Assembly (NCBI RefSeq): GCF_000716435.1
Contig: NZ_JNWO01000023.1
Location: forward strand, 103,017-167,016
Reading direction: 5' to 3'
Source of the DNA: Streptomyces xylophagus
Lineage (GTDB): Bacteria; Actinomycetota; Actinomycetes; Streptomycetales; Streptomycetaceae
DNA: 64,000 nt
The notes under the pieces are model-generated. The model saw only the letters and a program-made list of their open reading frames with translations, had not been told where the DNA came from and did not search any database. Positions 19,343-27,552 of the stretch are shown here, in pieces. The translations under genes were made by a program, and so were the position numbers. How positions within the stretch are numbered: position 1 is the stretch's first letter; each line of letters begins with the position of its first letter.

Positions 19343-19999
19343 TCAGTTCCCCGCCACCGACTTCACCGCCACCGACACCGGCGCGGGCCCGCCGATCAGT
19401 TCGAGTGTCAGGCCGGCCGTCGCCGGCGTCTCCACCAACTCCGCGAGTACGGCGGCCACATCGTCGCGCGGGATCGCGCCACGGCCGGTGTGGGCCTCCA
19501 GCCGGACGAGACCGGTGCCGGCGTCGTTCGTGAGCGAACCGGGGCGCAGGATCGTCCAGTCCAGGGCGCCGAGACCGCGTACATACGCGTCCGCCTCGCC
19601 CTTGGCCCGCAGATACACGTCGAACACACCGTCCCCGGAGTGCGCCGGGTCCGCGCCCATCGAGGACACGACGACATGGCGCCGTACGCCCGCCAGGACC
19701 GCCGCGTCGGCGAACAGCACCGCCGAACCCCGGTCCACCGTGTCCTTGCGGGCCGTGCCGCTGTTCGGGCCCGCGCCCGCCGCGAAGACCGCCGCGTCCG
19801 CGCCCCGCAGCAGAGCCGCGACCTCCTCTACCGAGGCCGACTCCAGGTCGAGCACGAGCGGTTCGGCACCGGCCGCCCGTAGATCCTCGCTCTGTTCGGC
19901 GTTGCGGATGATGCCCGCGACCTCGTCACCGCGCGCGGCGAGCAGACGCTCCAGCCGCAGCGCGATCTGACCATGACCTCCAGCGATGACAATGCGCAT
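19343..19999 (-). CDS. NAD(P)H-binding protein (atypical SDR)
   Basis: The 218-residue protein begins MRIVIAGGHGQIALRLERLL, a Rossmann motif of the GGxGxxG type, and has VVVSSMGAD and WTILRPGSL in the positions typical of atypical SDR / NmrA-like proteins. The start was taken at 19999 because the Rossmann strand begins there, although the frame remains open for 24 more codons. The substrate is unknown. Its 5' end is 143 bases before the end of the amidohydrolase gene on the same strand. Confidence 0.85.
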   Translation of the reverse strand: MRIVIAGGHGQIALRLERLLAARGDEVAGIIRNAEQSEDLRAAGAEPLVLDLESASVEEVAALLRGADAAVFAAGAGPNSGTARKDTVDRGSAVLFADAAVLAGVRRHVVVSSMGADPAHSGDGVFDVYLRAKGEADAYVRGLGALDWTILRPGSLTNDAGTGLVRLEAHTGRGAIPRDDVAAVLAELVETPATAGLTLELIGGPAPVSVAVKSVAGN

Positions 20000-20142
20000 G
20001 CCTTCGACCGTACGCCCGGACGGCCGCACGCGCCGCATGACTTCAGCCGCGTCCCAGCAGCACGCACCCACGGCGCACGCGCCGGGCGCGCGGACACGAG
20101 CCCCAGCGCCTCAGGCGTACGCCCCGGCGCAGGAACGGCGGC

Positions 20143-21420
20143 TCACGACAACTCGCCCCGTCCCTGCCGCGGCAGCCCCAACTCCGAGCCCGCCGCCGTG
20201 TTGCAGTACTCCCGTACCGCGCTCGTCCGTGCCACCACGCGCCCCCGGTGCACCACGATCCGGCTGTACGCCAGCGAGAGCGCACCCGCGAGCCGGTCGC
20301 CGCGCACCGCGAGCAGTTCGGCCGGAAATCCCGCCTCGACCCGTACCTCGGGCAGGCCGAGCGCCGCGCGTGCCGACGAACTCACCGTGTCGTACGCGTC
20401 CTCGGGCCGCATCCCGTGACGCGAGGCCAGCAGGTAGGCCGCCTCCAAGGGGTCCCCGCGGCCCACGGGGTTGGACACATCGCGGAGGGCGCCGCTGCCC
20501 GACGCCACCTGGACACCGGCGGAGCGCAGCAGTCGTACGGGAGCCGTGCCCCGGCGGTCGACGCCGCCGCAGCCGCCCTGCGGCAGGCACACCACCGTCA
20601 CGCCGGCCGCCGCGAGTTGGTCCGCGATCCGCGTGACCGTGTCCGCAGGCAGCCGTCCCAGGCCGCCGCACGGGCCGAGCGTCACCCCGGGGCGCATCCC
20701 GCCCGCGACCGCCGCCAGCCGGGCGAGGCGGGTCGGGTCGGCTGCGTCCGTGTGCAGGTCCACCGGGCAGCCGTGCTCGGACGCGACCTCCAGGACCGCC
20801 TCCACGTACCCCGTCGGATCGGGGTCCAAATCTGGACAACCACCCACTACGGAGGCACCCATTTTCAGCGCGTCCCGAAGCATCGCGAGCCCGTCCGCCC
20901 CCGCCACCCCGGTCAGCAGCCGAGGCATCGCCACCGCCGACAACTCCGCCAGCCCCCGCAGCGCCCGCCGCGCCTGCAGTACGGCGGCCAACGCGCCCAG
21001 ACCCTGAACGTCCCCCACGCGCACGTGTGCCCGCTGCGCGGTTGCCCCGTGCCCGAGTTGCAGAAGCGCGGCCTCCGTGGCGCGGCGCTGGACGTCGTCG
21101 GGGTCGTAGGAGACCGGTCCGCCCTTCTCGGCCGAGAGGGCGGTGTCACTGTGCGTGTGCGGCTCCGCCGGGGCCGGGAGGAGGAGGTAGCCGCTGAGGT
21201 CCACACGCGACCCGCACGCGCGCGTGGCGTCCGCCGCCAGGCTGCCGGCCGTGCCCACCGCCTCGATGCGCCCGCCGCCCAGCCGTACGTCCACGGTCCT
21301 GCCGTCGGTGAGCCGGGCTCCGCACAACAGGAGCGCGGCCGGGTCGACCGGTCCCGACGAGCCTGAGGAACCCGACGGACCAGACGACGAGTGGGACGGC
21401 TGGGGCTGGCTGTCGGGCAT
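20143..21420 (-). CDS. Amidohydrolase-superfamily protein, metal site degenerate
   Basis: A 425-residue protein of the cytosine deaminase-like amidohydrolase group. It has the N-terminal beta-sandwich (ALLLCGARLTDGRTVDV), the HxH metal motif (His88-Thr-His90 in EPHTHSD) and a third His at 223 in VDLHTD. Two later positions look altered: where relatives have a His, this protein has Pro250 in TLGPCGGL, and where the metal-binding Asp is expected it has Gly in SGSGALRD (307-314). The glutamate that normally follows the third His as proton shuttle is also missing. The fold and the lid region RGDPLEAAYLLASRHGM are intact, so it may be a non-catalytic or altered enzyme. The first 25 residues are Ser/Gly/Pro-rich. 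Upstream lie tRNA genes on the other strand. Confidence 0.8.
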   Translation of the reverse strand: MPDSQPQPSHSSSGPSGSSGSSGPVDPAALLLCGARLTDGRTVDVRLGGGRIEAVGTAGSLAADATRACGSRVDLSGYLLLPAPAEPHTHSDTALSAEKGGPVSYDPDDVQRRATEAALLQLGHGATAQRAHVRVGDVQGLGALAAVLQARRALRGLAELSAVAMPRLLTGVAGADGLAMLRDALKMGASVVGGCPDLDPDPTGYVEAVLEVASEHGCPVDLHTDAADPTRLARLAAVAGGMRPGVTLGPCGGLGRLPADTVTRIADQLAAAGVTVVCLPQGGCGGVDRRGTAPVRLLRSAGVQVASGSGALRDVSNPVGRGDPLEAAYLLASRHGMRPEDAYDTVSSSARAALGLPEVRVEAGFPAELLAVRGDRLAGALSLAYSRIVVHRGRVVARTSAVREYCNTAAGSELGLPRQGRGELS

Positions 21421-21647
21421 CGCGCTCCAGGGTCTCAGGGCTTCGCGGGCTCGGGGCTTCGGGGCTCAGTACTGGGGCTGCGCAAAGGGGCGCAAGATCA
21501 CGCAGAGTGAGTCGAGCCTAGGGCGGTGATCCGCTCGCGGCGGGGAGGAGCGCAATAGTCGTACCGGTGTGGTCCGCCGTGCGGGAGGGGCTGGAGAGGC
21601 CTCTGGGAGGGCCGCGGAAGCGGCTGCGGCGGTGCCACGAAACGGAT

Positions 21648-21677
21648 TTGGGTGAACGGCGGCGGAGCGTGTAATGT
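21648..21677 (+). promoter_or_regulatory. Probable promoter of the tRNA-Thr/tRNA-Met/rpmG unit
   Basis: TTGGGT (21648-21653) and TAATGT (21672-21677) are separated by 18 bases, and the tRNA begins 11 bases after the -10. Confidence 0.6.
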
Positions 21678-21688
21678 CTTCATCGCTC

Positions 21689-21761
21689 GCCCCAATAGCT
21701 CAGTCGGTAGAGCGTCTCCATGGTAAGGAGAAGGTCTACGGTTCGATTCCGTATTGGGGCT
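21689..21761 (+). tRNA. tRNA-Thr (GGT)
   Basis: A 73-base tRNA with acceptor stem GCCCCAA/TTGGGGC, anticodon stem TCTCC/GGAGA, loop ATGGTAA (anticodon GGT) and T-loop TTCGATT. No CCA is encoded. It is the first gene of a tRNA-Thr, tRNA-Met, rpmG order common in Actinobacteria. Confidence 0.97.
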
Positions 21762-21807
21762 CTGGTGTGAGAGGTTCCTACCGCAAGGTGGGAACCGATC
21801 CCATCAC

Positions 21808-21880
21808 AGCGGTGTAGCTCAGTCGGTAGAGCAAGCGGCTCATAATCGCTGTGTCACCGGTTCAAGTCCGGTCACCGCTA
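21808..21880 (+). tRNA. tRNA-Met (CAT), elongator type
   Basis: A 73-base tRNA with acceptor stem AGCGGTG/CACCGCT and anticodon loop CTCATAA (anticodon CAT). The first pair is a normal A-T, and the anticodon stem lacks three G-C pairs, so it is not the initiator. An isoleucine tRNA modified at CAT cannot be fully excluded. Confidence 0.93.
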
Positions 21881-21885
21881 CTGAC

Positions 21886-21923
21886 AGTAGCCGATTGTGG
21901 GGTCGGTCCTTCGATCGGCTACT
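21886..21923 (+). other. Hairpin between tRNA-Met and rpmG
   Basis: AGTAGCCGAT (21886-21895) and ATCGGCTACT (21914-21923) form a 10-bp perfect stem with an 18-base loop, starting 5 bases after tRNA-Met. It may mark processing or partial termination before rpmG. Confidence 0.6.
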
Positions 21924-21968
21924 CTGTTATGCGTTCATAGTCCCATCCGTTCGTCAAGGAGCACTCCT

Positions 21969-22133
21969 GTGGCTGCCACCGACGTCCGCCCGAAGATCAC
22001 GCTGGCCTGCGTGGAGTGCAAGGAGCGGAACTACATCACCAAGAAGAACCGGCGTAACAACCCGGACCGACTGGAGATGAAGAAGCACTGCCCGCGTTGC
22101 AATGCGCACACCGCGCATCGCGAAACGCGATAA
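21969..22133 (+). CDS. rpmG: 50S ribosomal protein L33, zinc-binding form
   Basis: A 54-residue bL33 with the sequence pattern [19 protein letters not shown] and [15 protein letters not shown]. Both Cys pairs (CVEC and CPRC) are kept, so this is the zinc-ribbon (C+) form. The GTG at 21969 has AAGGAG at 21956-21961. It follows tRNA-Thr and tRNA-Met and precedes two hydratase genes, the same order as rpmG2-hadA-hadB in mycobacteria. A strong terminator follows at 22147. Confidence 0.97.
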   Translation: MAATDVRPKITLACVECKERNYITKKNRRNNPDRLEMKKHCPRCNAHTAHRETR

Positions 22134-22146
22134 GTATCAGGCTCGT

Positions 22147-22185
22147 ACACGAGGCCGTCCCCGCACGTTGGGGGCGGCCTCGTGT
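22147..22185 (+). terminator. rpmG terminator
   Basis: A 16-bp stem (22147-22162 with 22170-22185, one T-G pair) with a 7-base loop and then CGTTTA. Confidence 0.9.
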
Positions 22186-22224
22186 CGTTTATCAGAAGAA
22201 GTAAGCATCAGGAGGTGCCGAGGC

Positions 22225-22677
22225 ATGGCGCTCGACCAGTCCTTCGTGGGGCGGTCCTACCCGCCCACCGACCCCTATGAGGTGGGCCGGGAGAAGATCC
22301 GTGAGTTCGCGGAAGCGGTGGGGGACGCCAACCCGGCATACACGGACCCGGAGGCGGCCAAGGCGCTCGGCCACCCCGATGTGATCGCCCCGCCGACCTT
22401 CGTCTTCTCCATCACCTTCAAGGCCGCGGGACAGGTCGTCCAGGACCCGCAACTCGGCCTCGACTACAGCCGGGTCGTCCACGGCGACCAGAAGTTCGTC
22501 TACGTCCGCCCTGTGCGCGCCGGTGACCGCCTCACCGTCACCTCCACGATCGAGGCGATCAAGTCCATGGCGGGCAACGACATCCTGGACATCCGCGGCG
22601 AGGTCCACGACGAGGCGGGCGAGCACGTCGTGACCGCCCTGACCAAGCTCGTGGCCCGCGCGGCGGAGGAGAGCTGA
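22225..22677 (+). CDS. MaoC-type dehydratase, HadA-like subunit
   Basis: A 150-residue hot-dog protein of the FAS1-dehydratase/MaoC N-terminal type, beginning ALDQSFVGRSYPPTDPYEVGREKIREFAEAVGD and with HGDQKFVYVRPVRAGDRLTV. It lacks the DxxxxH catalytic motif, which is carried by the next gene product, so the two probably form a HadAB-type heterodimer that dehydrates 3-hydroxyacyl thioesters. AGGAGG at 22210-22215 supports the ATG at 22225. The stop is one base before the start of the partner gene. Context rpmG-hadA-hadB-...-tRNA-Trp-secE is shared with mycobacteria (established knowledge). Confidence 0.9.
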   Translation: MALDQSFVGRSYPPTDPYEVGREKIREFAEAVGDANPAYTDPEAAKALGHPDVIAPPTFVFSITFKAAGQVVQDPQLGLDYSRVVHGDQKFVYVRPVRAGDRLTVTSTIEAIKSMAGNDILDIRGEVHDEAGEHVVTALTKLVARAAEES

Positions 22678-22678
22678 C

Positions 22679-23107
22679 ATGACGGCGAAGATCGCCTACG
22701 ACGACATCGAGGTCGGCACCGAGCTGCCGGCCCAGACCTTCCCCGTGACGCGGGCCGCCCTCGTCCAGTACGCGGGTGCCTCCGGGGACTTCAACCCGAT
22801 CCACTGGAACGAGAAGTTCGCCAAGGACGTCGGCCTCCCGGACGTCATCGCGCACGGCATGTTCACCATGGCCGAGGCGATCCGCGTCGTCACCGACTGG
22901 GCCGGCGACCCGGGCGCGGTCGTCGAGTACGGCGTCCGCTTCACCAAGCCCGTCGTCGTCCCGAACGACGACCAGGGCGCGACCGTCGAGGTCAGCGCCA
23001 AGGTCGCGGCCAAGCTCGACGACAACACGGTCCGCGTCGACCTCGTGGCGACCAGCTCCGGGCAGAAGGTGCTGGGGATGTCACGAGCGGTCGTACGACT
23101 CGCGTGA
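22679..23107 (+). CDS. MaoC-type dehydratase, HadB-like catalytic subunit
   Basis: A 142-residue hot-dog protein carrying the hydratase motif GDFNPIHWNEKFAKDVGLPD with the catalytic Asp-His pair, then VIAHGMFTMAEA. It is expected to supply the active site for the HadA-like partner encoded one base upstream. In mycobacteria this pair works in FAS-II mycolate elongation; Streptomyces makes no mycolates, so the acyl substrate here is unknown. There is no hadC-like third gene. A hairpin terminator follows. Confidence 0.92.
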   Translation: MTAKIAYDDIEVGTELPAQTFPVTRAALVQYAGASGDFNPIHWNEKFAKDVGLPDVIAHGMFTMAEAIRVVTDWAGDPGAVVEYGVRFTKPVVVPNDDQGATVEVSAKVAAKLDDNTVRVDLVATSSGQKVLGMSRAVVRLA

Positions 23108-23112
23108 ACTGA

Positions 23113-23148
23113 CGTAAGGGGTGTCCGCCATTGCGGGCGCCCCTTACG
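23113..23148 (+). terminator. Terminator after the HadB-like gene
   Basis: A 9-bp outer stem CGTAAGGGG/CCCCTTACG encloses a further short CGCC/GGCG stem, starting 6 bases after the stop codon. Confidence 0.75.
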
Positions 23149-23275
23149 CGTAGGTCGGTCGCGCCGATTCGGTCACCGGCAGTGACGCCGTCCGGTATCG
23201 GAGCTGTCCCGCCTGTGCGTCGCATCACACGCGAAACGCCGCGCTACTCGCTGGAAGCCCGCCGCGCGCTTCCCC

Positions 23276-23303
23276 TTGACCTAGTTAGTGATTGAGTACT
23301 AAC
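23276..23303 (+). promoter_or_regulatory. tetR promoter with overlapping operator
   Basis: TTGACC at 23276-23281 is a good -35. Overlapping the spacer and -10 region is the inverted repeat GTTAGT-N8-ACTAAC (23284-23303). The same repeat with the same 8-base spacer recurs before the MFS gene, so it is very likely the operator of the TetR protein encoded next. Confidence 0.75.
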
Positions 23304-23311
23304 TTTCTCGC

Positions 23312-23884
23312 ATGGTCAGGATGAGCGCAGAGGAGAGGCGCGAGAGCGTCATCCGCGCGGCGATCACCGAGTTCGCGCAGCGGGGGTACTACGGCACCTC
23401 CACCGAGGCGATCGCCAAGCGGGTCGGTGTCTCGCAGCCGTATCTCTTCCGGCTTTTCCCGGGCAAGAAGGCGATCTTCGCGGCGGCCTCGCTCAGGTGT
23501 GTCGAGGACGTGCGCCGGGTCGTGGAGGAGTCGTCCAAGGGGCTGGAGGGCGAAGAGGCCGTGCATGCCATGGCCGACGCCTACGTGCGGCTCATCACGG
23601 AGCATCCCGAGAAGCTTCTGATGCAGATGCAGACGTACATCACGGTGGCCGCCGCCGAGGCGGAGGGTGACCACGAGTTCGGCGAGGCCGTGCGCAAGGG
23701 CTGGATGAGGCTCTGGGACATCGTGCATGTGTCCATGGGGGCGGATGTGAACGAGACCGCGACCTTCATGGCACACGGAATGCTGATCAACACCCTTGTG
23801 GCCATGGGTTTCCCGCCCGAGCACAGGGTCTGGGAGGGGATGTACCCCGAGGCCCGTGTCACCGGTCGGCTGGAGAAGTCGTAG
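23312..23884 (+). CDS. TetR/AcrR-family repressor of the adjacent efflux gene
   Basis: A 190-residue regulator. The N-terminal HTH is canonical: VIRAAITEFAQRGYYGTSTEAIAKRVGVSQPYLFRLFPGKKA (residues 13-53). The rest is the ligand-binding helical domain. The ATG at 23312 is 9 bases after the operator, leaving a very short leader with no clear Shine-Dalgarno. The gene is followed at 95 bases by an MFS exporter on the same strand, preceded by a second copy of the operator, so the protein probably represses itself and the pump and is released by a pump substrate (inference). Confidence 0.92.
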   Translation: MVRMSAEERRESVIRAAITEFAQRGYYGTSTEAIAKRVGVSQPYLFRLFPGKKAIFAAASLRCVEDVRRVVEESSKGLEGEEAVHAMADAYVRLITEHPEKLLMQMQTYITVAAAEAEGDHEFGEAVRKGWMRLWDIVHVSMGADVNETATFMAHGMLINTLVAMGFPPEHRVWEGMYPEARVTGRLEKS

Positions 23885-23928
23885 TGGTTGGCAAGGGGCG
23901 GATTCTGTGCCTCTTCATGAGCGTCAAA

Positions 23929-23948
23929 GTTAGTCATCGATAACTAAT
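23929..23948 (+). promoter_or_regulatory. Second TetR operator, before the MFS exporter
   Basis: GTTAGT-N8-ACTAAT matches the repeat at 23284-23303 in 11 of 12 arm positions with the same spacing. It lies 31 bases before the exporter start. Confidence 0.7.
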
Positions 23949-23978
23949 CATTGATAGCGATCACCCACTGGGGGAGCG

Positions 23979-25451
23979 ATGTCAGAACAGACCGCACCGC
24001 GCGGGGGCATGGTCTGGGCCCTCGTCATCACCAGCGTCGCCGGATTCATGGCGGCCCTCGACAACCTCGTCGTCACCACCGCCCTGCCGTCCATCCGCAA
24101 GGACCTCGGGGGAGCGCTGGGCGACCTGGAATGGACCGTGAGCGCCTACACGCTCACCTTCGCCGTCCTGCTGATGTTCGGCGCGGCGCTCGGCGACCGG
24201 TTCGGCCGCCGCCGGCTCTTCCTCGTCGGCATCACCATATTCACCGGCGCCTCGGCCGCCGCGGCCATGGCGCCCGGAATCGATTCCCTGATCGCCGCCC
24301 GCGCGGTCCAGGGTGTCGGAGCGGCGATCATGATGCCGCTGACACTGACCCTGCTGACGGCGGCCGTACCCGCCGCCAAGCGCGGGATGGCGTTCGGCAT
24401 CTGGGGCGCCGTGAACGGACTCGCCGTCGCCTCCGGACCGCTGATCGGCGGCAGCCTCACCGAGCACATCTCCTGGCACTGGATCTTCTGGCTGAACGTC
24501 CCGCTCGGCCTGGCCCTGCTGCCGCTCGCCCGCCTCCGCCTGTCCGAGTCGCACGGCACCGGCGCCCCGCTCGACATCCCCGGCACCCTGCTCGCCAGCG
24601 GCGGCCTCTTCGGCATCGTCTACGGCCTGGTCCGCGGGCCCGCCGACGGGTGGACCAGCTCGCTCGTCCTCACCGGGCTGTTCGCGGGGAGCGCGCTGTT
24701 CGCAGGCTTCATCCTCTACAGCGTCAACGCCAAGAACCCCATGCTCCCGATGCGCCTGTTCCGCTCCCGCGCCTTCTCCGGGATCAACGCGGCGAGCCTG
24801 CTGATGTTCCTCGGGATGTTCGGTTCGATCTTCCTGCTCAGCCAGTACATGCAGGGCGTCCTCGGCTACTCGCCCACCGAGGCGGGCCTGCGGATGCTCC
24901 CCTGGACCGGCATGCCGATGCTCGTCGCCCCCATCGCCGGCATCCTCTCCGACCGCATCGGCGGCCGCCCGGTCGTCGCCGCCGGCCTCTTCCTGCAGGC
25001 GGCAGGCCTCGGCTACATGTCCTACGTCGTCACCACCGATGTCTCCTACGCCGCTCAGCTGCCCGGCCTGATCCTCAGCGGCATCGGCATGGCCCTGTTC
25101 TTCGCGCCGGCCTCCAACCTGGTCATGTCCAGCGTCCGCCCGCAGGAACAGGGCATCGCCTCCGGCGCCAACAACGCGCTCCGTGAGGTCGGCGGCGCCC
25201 TCGGTATCGCCATCATGGCGTCCATCTTCTCGGCCCAGGGCGGCTACCAGACCGCCCAGACCTTCGTCGACGGCCTCAAGCCCGCACTGGTCACCGGCGC
25301 GGCGGTGGTCGCCCTCGCCGGGGTCGCGACGCTCCTGATCCCGACGAGGCGCCGGGCGGCGGAGCTCGCGGCGGTGGCCGAGTCGACGGGGGATGCGGAG
25401 TCCTCCGGAGGTTCCGAGTCGGACTCGGTGCTGGAGGCTGCGAGCCGCTGA
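23979..25451 (+). CDS. MFS drug efflux transporter, DHA2 (EmrB/QacA) family
   Basis: A 490-residue proton-driven exporter with about 14 hydrophobic helices. Motif A is seen as GDRFGRRRLFL (about residues 72-82), and motif C-like GPLIGGSLTEHISWHWIFWLNVPLG is typical of the DHA2 group. The N-terminal helix has the D1 motif LDNLVVTTALPSI. The last 45 residues are hydrophilic and Ser/Glu-rich. A strong stem follows as terminator. The paired operator sites imply control by the upstream TetR protein. Confidence 0.95.
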   Translation: MSEQTAPRGGMVWALVITSVAGFMAALDNLVVTTALPSIRKDLGGALGDLEWTVSAYTLTFAVLLMFGAALGDRFGRRRLFLVGITIFTGASAAAAMAPGIDSLIAARAVQGVGAAIMMPLTLTLLTAAVPAAKRGMAFGIWGAVNGLAVASGPLIGGSLTEHISWHWIFWLNVPLGLALLPLARLRLSESHGTGAPLDIPGTLLASGGLFGIVYGLVRGPADGWTSSLVLTGLFAGSALFAGFILYSVNAKNPMLPMRLFRSRAFSGINAASLLMFLGMFGSIFLLSQYMQGVLGYSPTEAGLRMLPWTGMPMLVAPIAGILSDRIGGRPVVAAGLFLQAAGLGYMSYVVTTDVSYAAQLPGLILSGIGMALFFAPASNLVMSSVRPQEQGIASGANNALREVGGALGIAIMASIFSAQGGYQTAQTFVDGLKPALVTGAAVVALAGVATLLIPTRRRAAELAAVAESTGDAESSGGSESDSVLEAASR

Positions 25452-25815
25452 GCCGAACATGCGGCGCGCACGCGTGGGGTCCCGCCATCGTTGGTGGGGC
25501 CCCACGCGCGTGTGCGGCTTCGTCAGTGGTGGACGTCCGCTCGGGGTGGACGTCGATCGAGCGGGGCGGGCGGGGTGGTGCGGCGCGAGATGGGCCATGG
25601 CGGGCGTTCGATGTCGAGAGCACGGGCGGCGCCCACCGAGTGTGCGTTGTGGGGTACGCGTCCGGCACGGAGCACGCGTCCGGCGCAGGGCGCCGCCTAC
25701 CGCGCGTGGGGTACGGATACGCGCGGCGCCGGTTACCGCGCCCCGCGCCGTAAGACCACCGCACCGCACCCCGCCCCGCCCGGCGTTGTCAGTCCCGTCT
25801 CGTAGTCTTGGCCCC
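25452..25815. other. Intergenic region before murB
   Basis: The first 60 bases hold the exporter terminator. The remaining 307 bases are GC-rich with several open frames in all phases but no codon bias, ribosome site or family match. No clear promoter for murB could be picked out; nothing else was seen. Confidence 0.6.
25471..25508. terminator. Terminator after the MFS gene
   Basis: A 16-bp stem (25471-25486 with 25493-25508, two G-T pairs) with a 6-base loop. Confidence 0.85.
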
Positions 25816-26871
25816 GTGCAGGAACTCCACGACGCTCCCCTCGCCCCGCTCACCACCTTCCGGTTGGGTGGGCCCGCCGCCCGGCTGATCACCGCGAGCA
25901 CCGATGCCGAGGTGATCGAGGCTGTGCGGGAGGCCGATGACGCCGGGACGGCGTTGTTGGTGATCGGGGGCGGGTCGAACCTGGTCATCGGGGACAAGGG
26001 GTTCGAGGGCACCGCCCTGCGGATCGCCACGCGCGGCTGCGAACTCGACGGCACGCGGCTGGAGTTGGCGGCCGGTGAGGTGTGGACCGATGCCGTCGCC
26101 CGGACCGTGGAGGCCGGGCTCGCCGGGATCGAGTGCCTCGCCGGGATTCCCGGATCGGCGGGCGCGACGCCGATCCAGAACGTGGGGGCGTACGGCCAGG
26201 AGGTCTCCACCACCATCACCGAGGTGCTCGCCTACGACCGCACGACCCGCGAGACGGTCACCCTCACCAACGAGGAGTGCGCCTTCTCGTACCGGCACAG
26301 CCGCTTCAAGGCCGACCCCGAGCGCTATGTCGTGCTGCGTGTCCGGTTCGAGCTGGAGGACGCGGACGGGCTGTCGGCGCCGGTCAAGTACGCCGAGACG
26401 GCCCGTGTCCTCGGTGTCGAGCCCGGTGACCGGGTGCCGCTGGCGAAGGCCCGTGAGACCGTGCTCGCGCTGCGTGCCGGCAAGGGCATGGTCCTGGACC
26501 CCGAGGACCACGACACCTGGTCGGCCGGTTCCTTCTTCACCAACCCGATCCTCACCGACGAGCAGTTCACCGCCTTCCACGCGCGCGTGCGGGAGCGTCT
26601 CGGCGAGGGCACGGAGCCGCCCGCGTACCCGGCGGGGGAGGGCCACACCAAGACCTCCGCCGCCTGGCTGATCGACAAGGCGGGCTTCACCAAGGGGTAC
26701 GGCAGCGGGCCCGCCCGCATCTCCACCAAGCACACCCTCGCCCTCACCAACCGCGGCGAGGCGACCACCGAGGACCTGCTCACCCTGGCGCGCGAAGTCG
26801 TCGCCGGCGTCCACGACACCTTCGGGGTCACCCTGGTCAACGAGCCGGTGACGGTCGGCGTCAGCCTCTGA
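25816..26871 (+). CDS. murB: UDP-N-acetylenolpyruvoylglucosamine reductase
   Basis: Cytoplasmic FAD enzyme that reduces UDP-GlcNAc-enolpyruvate with NADPH to UDP-MurNAc in peptidoglycan synthesis. FAD-binding motifs GGGSNLVI (51-58) and IPGSAGATPIQNVGAYGQE (111-129) are intact. Catalytic residues are present: Arg160 in YRHSRF, the proton donor Ser239 in AGSFFTNP, and Glu315 in NRGEAT. The loop around YRHSRF makes it a type I MurB. The GTG at 25816 starts the conserved region; the longer open frame upstream is not conserved in character. It is a stand-alone gene here, as in other Streptomyces, between the exporter and the aminotransferase region. Confidence 0.96.
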   Translation: MQELHDAPLAPLTTFRLGGPAARLITASTDAEVIEAVREADDAGTALLVIGGGSNLVIGDKGFEGTALRIATRGCELDGTRLELAAGEVWTDAVARTVEAGLAGIECLAGIPGSAGATPIQNVGAYGQEVSTTITEVLAYDRTTRETVTLTNEECAFSYRHSRFKADPERYVVLRVRFELEDADGLSAPVKYAETARVLGVEPGDRVPLAKARETVLALRAGKGMVLDPEDHDTWSAGSFFTNPILTDEQFTAFHARVRERLGEGTEPPAYPAGEGHTKTSAAWLIDKAGFTKGYGSGPARISTKHTLALTNRGEATTEDLLTLAREVVAGVHDTFGVTLVNEPVTVGVSL

Positions 26872-26890
26872 CGGCGCACTCCGGAGGGGC

Positions 26891-27523
26891 TCAATAGGCC
26901 ACCCCCACCCCCTGCTTCACCGTCCGGGGATCGTCGGTCATCGCCAGCATCGCGTGGGCGACATCGGCCCGCGCGATGAACCGGCCCTTCTCGGGGAAGC
27001 CGCCCACGACCGTGCGGTACGTGCCGGTCACCGGGTTGTTCTGCAGGCGTGGCGGGCGGACCGATGTCCAGTCGGTCGCGCTGCGCGCCAGTTCCGCCTC
27101 CATCTCCCGCAGGTCGGCGTACACGTCCTTCAGGAGCGCCGAGATCAGCCCGCGCGCGGTGCGGTCGAGGAGCCCGGCGCCCTCCGCGTCCGGGCCGACC
27201 GGACCGGCGCTCACCACCAGCACCCGGCGCACCCCCTCCGCCTCCATGGCGGCCAGAACCGTCCGCGTGAGCCGGGTCGCGACCCCCGCGTCCTTGCGGC
27301 TGCGGGCACCGAGCCCGGAAAGGACCGCGTCCCGGCCCGCGACCGCGGGACGCAACGCCTCCGGGTCGGTGAGGTCCGCGCGGAACACCTCCAGACCCTC
27401 GCCCCGCACGGTCAGCCGCGCCGGATCGCGTACGACCGCTGTGACCTGATGGCCCGAGGCCAGCGCCTGGCGGACGATCTCCTGGCCGATGCCTCCTGTG
27501 GCACCGAAGACAGTGAGTTCCAT
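26891..27523 (-). CDS. NAD(P)-dependent oxidoreductase (NAD(P)H-binding, atypical SDR)
   Basis: The 210-residue protein starts MELTVFGATGGIGQEIVRQAL with the GxxGxxG Rossmann motif and has ALASGHQVTAVVRDP, VLVVSAGPVG and WTSVRPPRL at conserved positions. It belongs to the NmrA-like/flavin-reductase-like group; its substrate is unknown. It is transcribed away from a TetR gene, and two palindromes lie in the shared promoter, so it is the likely target of that regulator. Confidence 0.88.
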   Translation of the reverse strand: MELTVFGATGGIGQEIVRQALASGHQVTAVVRDPARLTVRGEGLEVFRADLTDPEALRPAVAGRDAVLSGLGARSRKDAGVATRLTRTVLAAMEAEGVRRVLVVSAGPVGPDAEGAGLLDRTARGLISALLKDVYADLREMEAELARSATDWTSVRPPRLQNNPVTGTYRTVVGGFPEKGRFIARADVAHAMLAMTDDPRTVKQGVGVAY

Positions 27524-27552
27524 GGCCTACTCCTACGCCTCTCGCGGGGTGG

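Noticed and set aside
23982..26219. A 745-codon antisense frame across the MFS gene and murB.
   Set aside because: It spans two clear genes and a terminator, and its composition is a typical GC-rich shadow.
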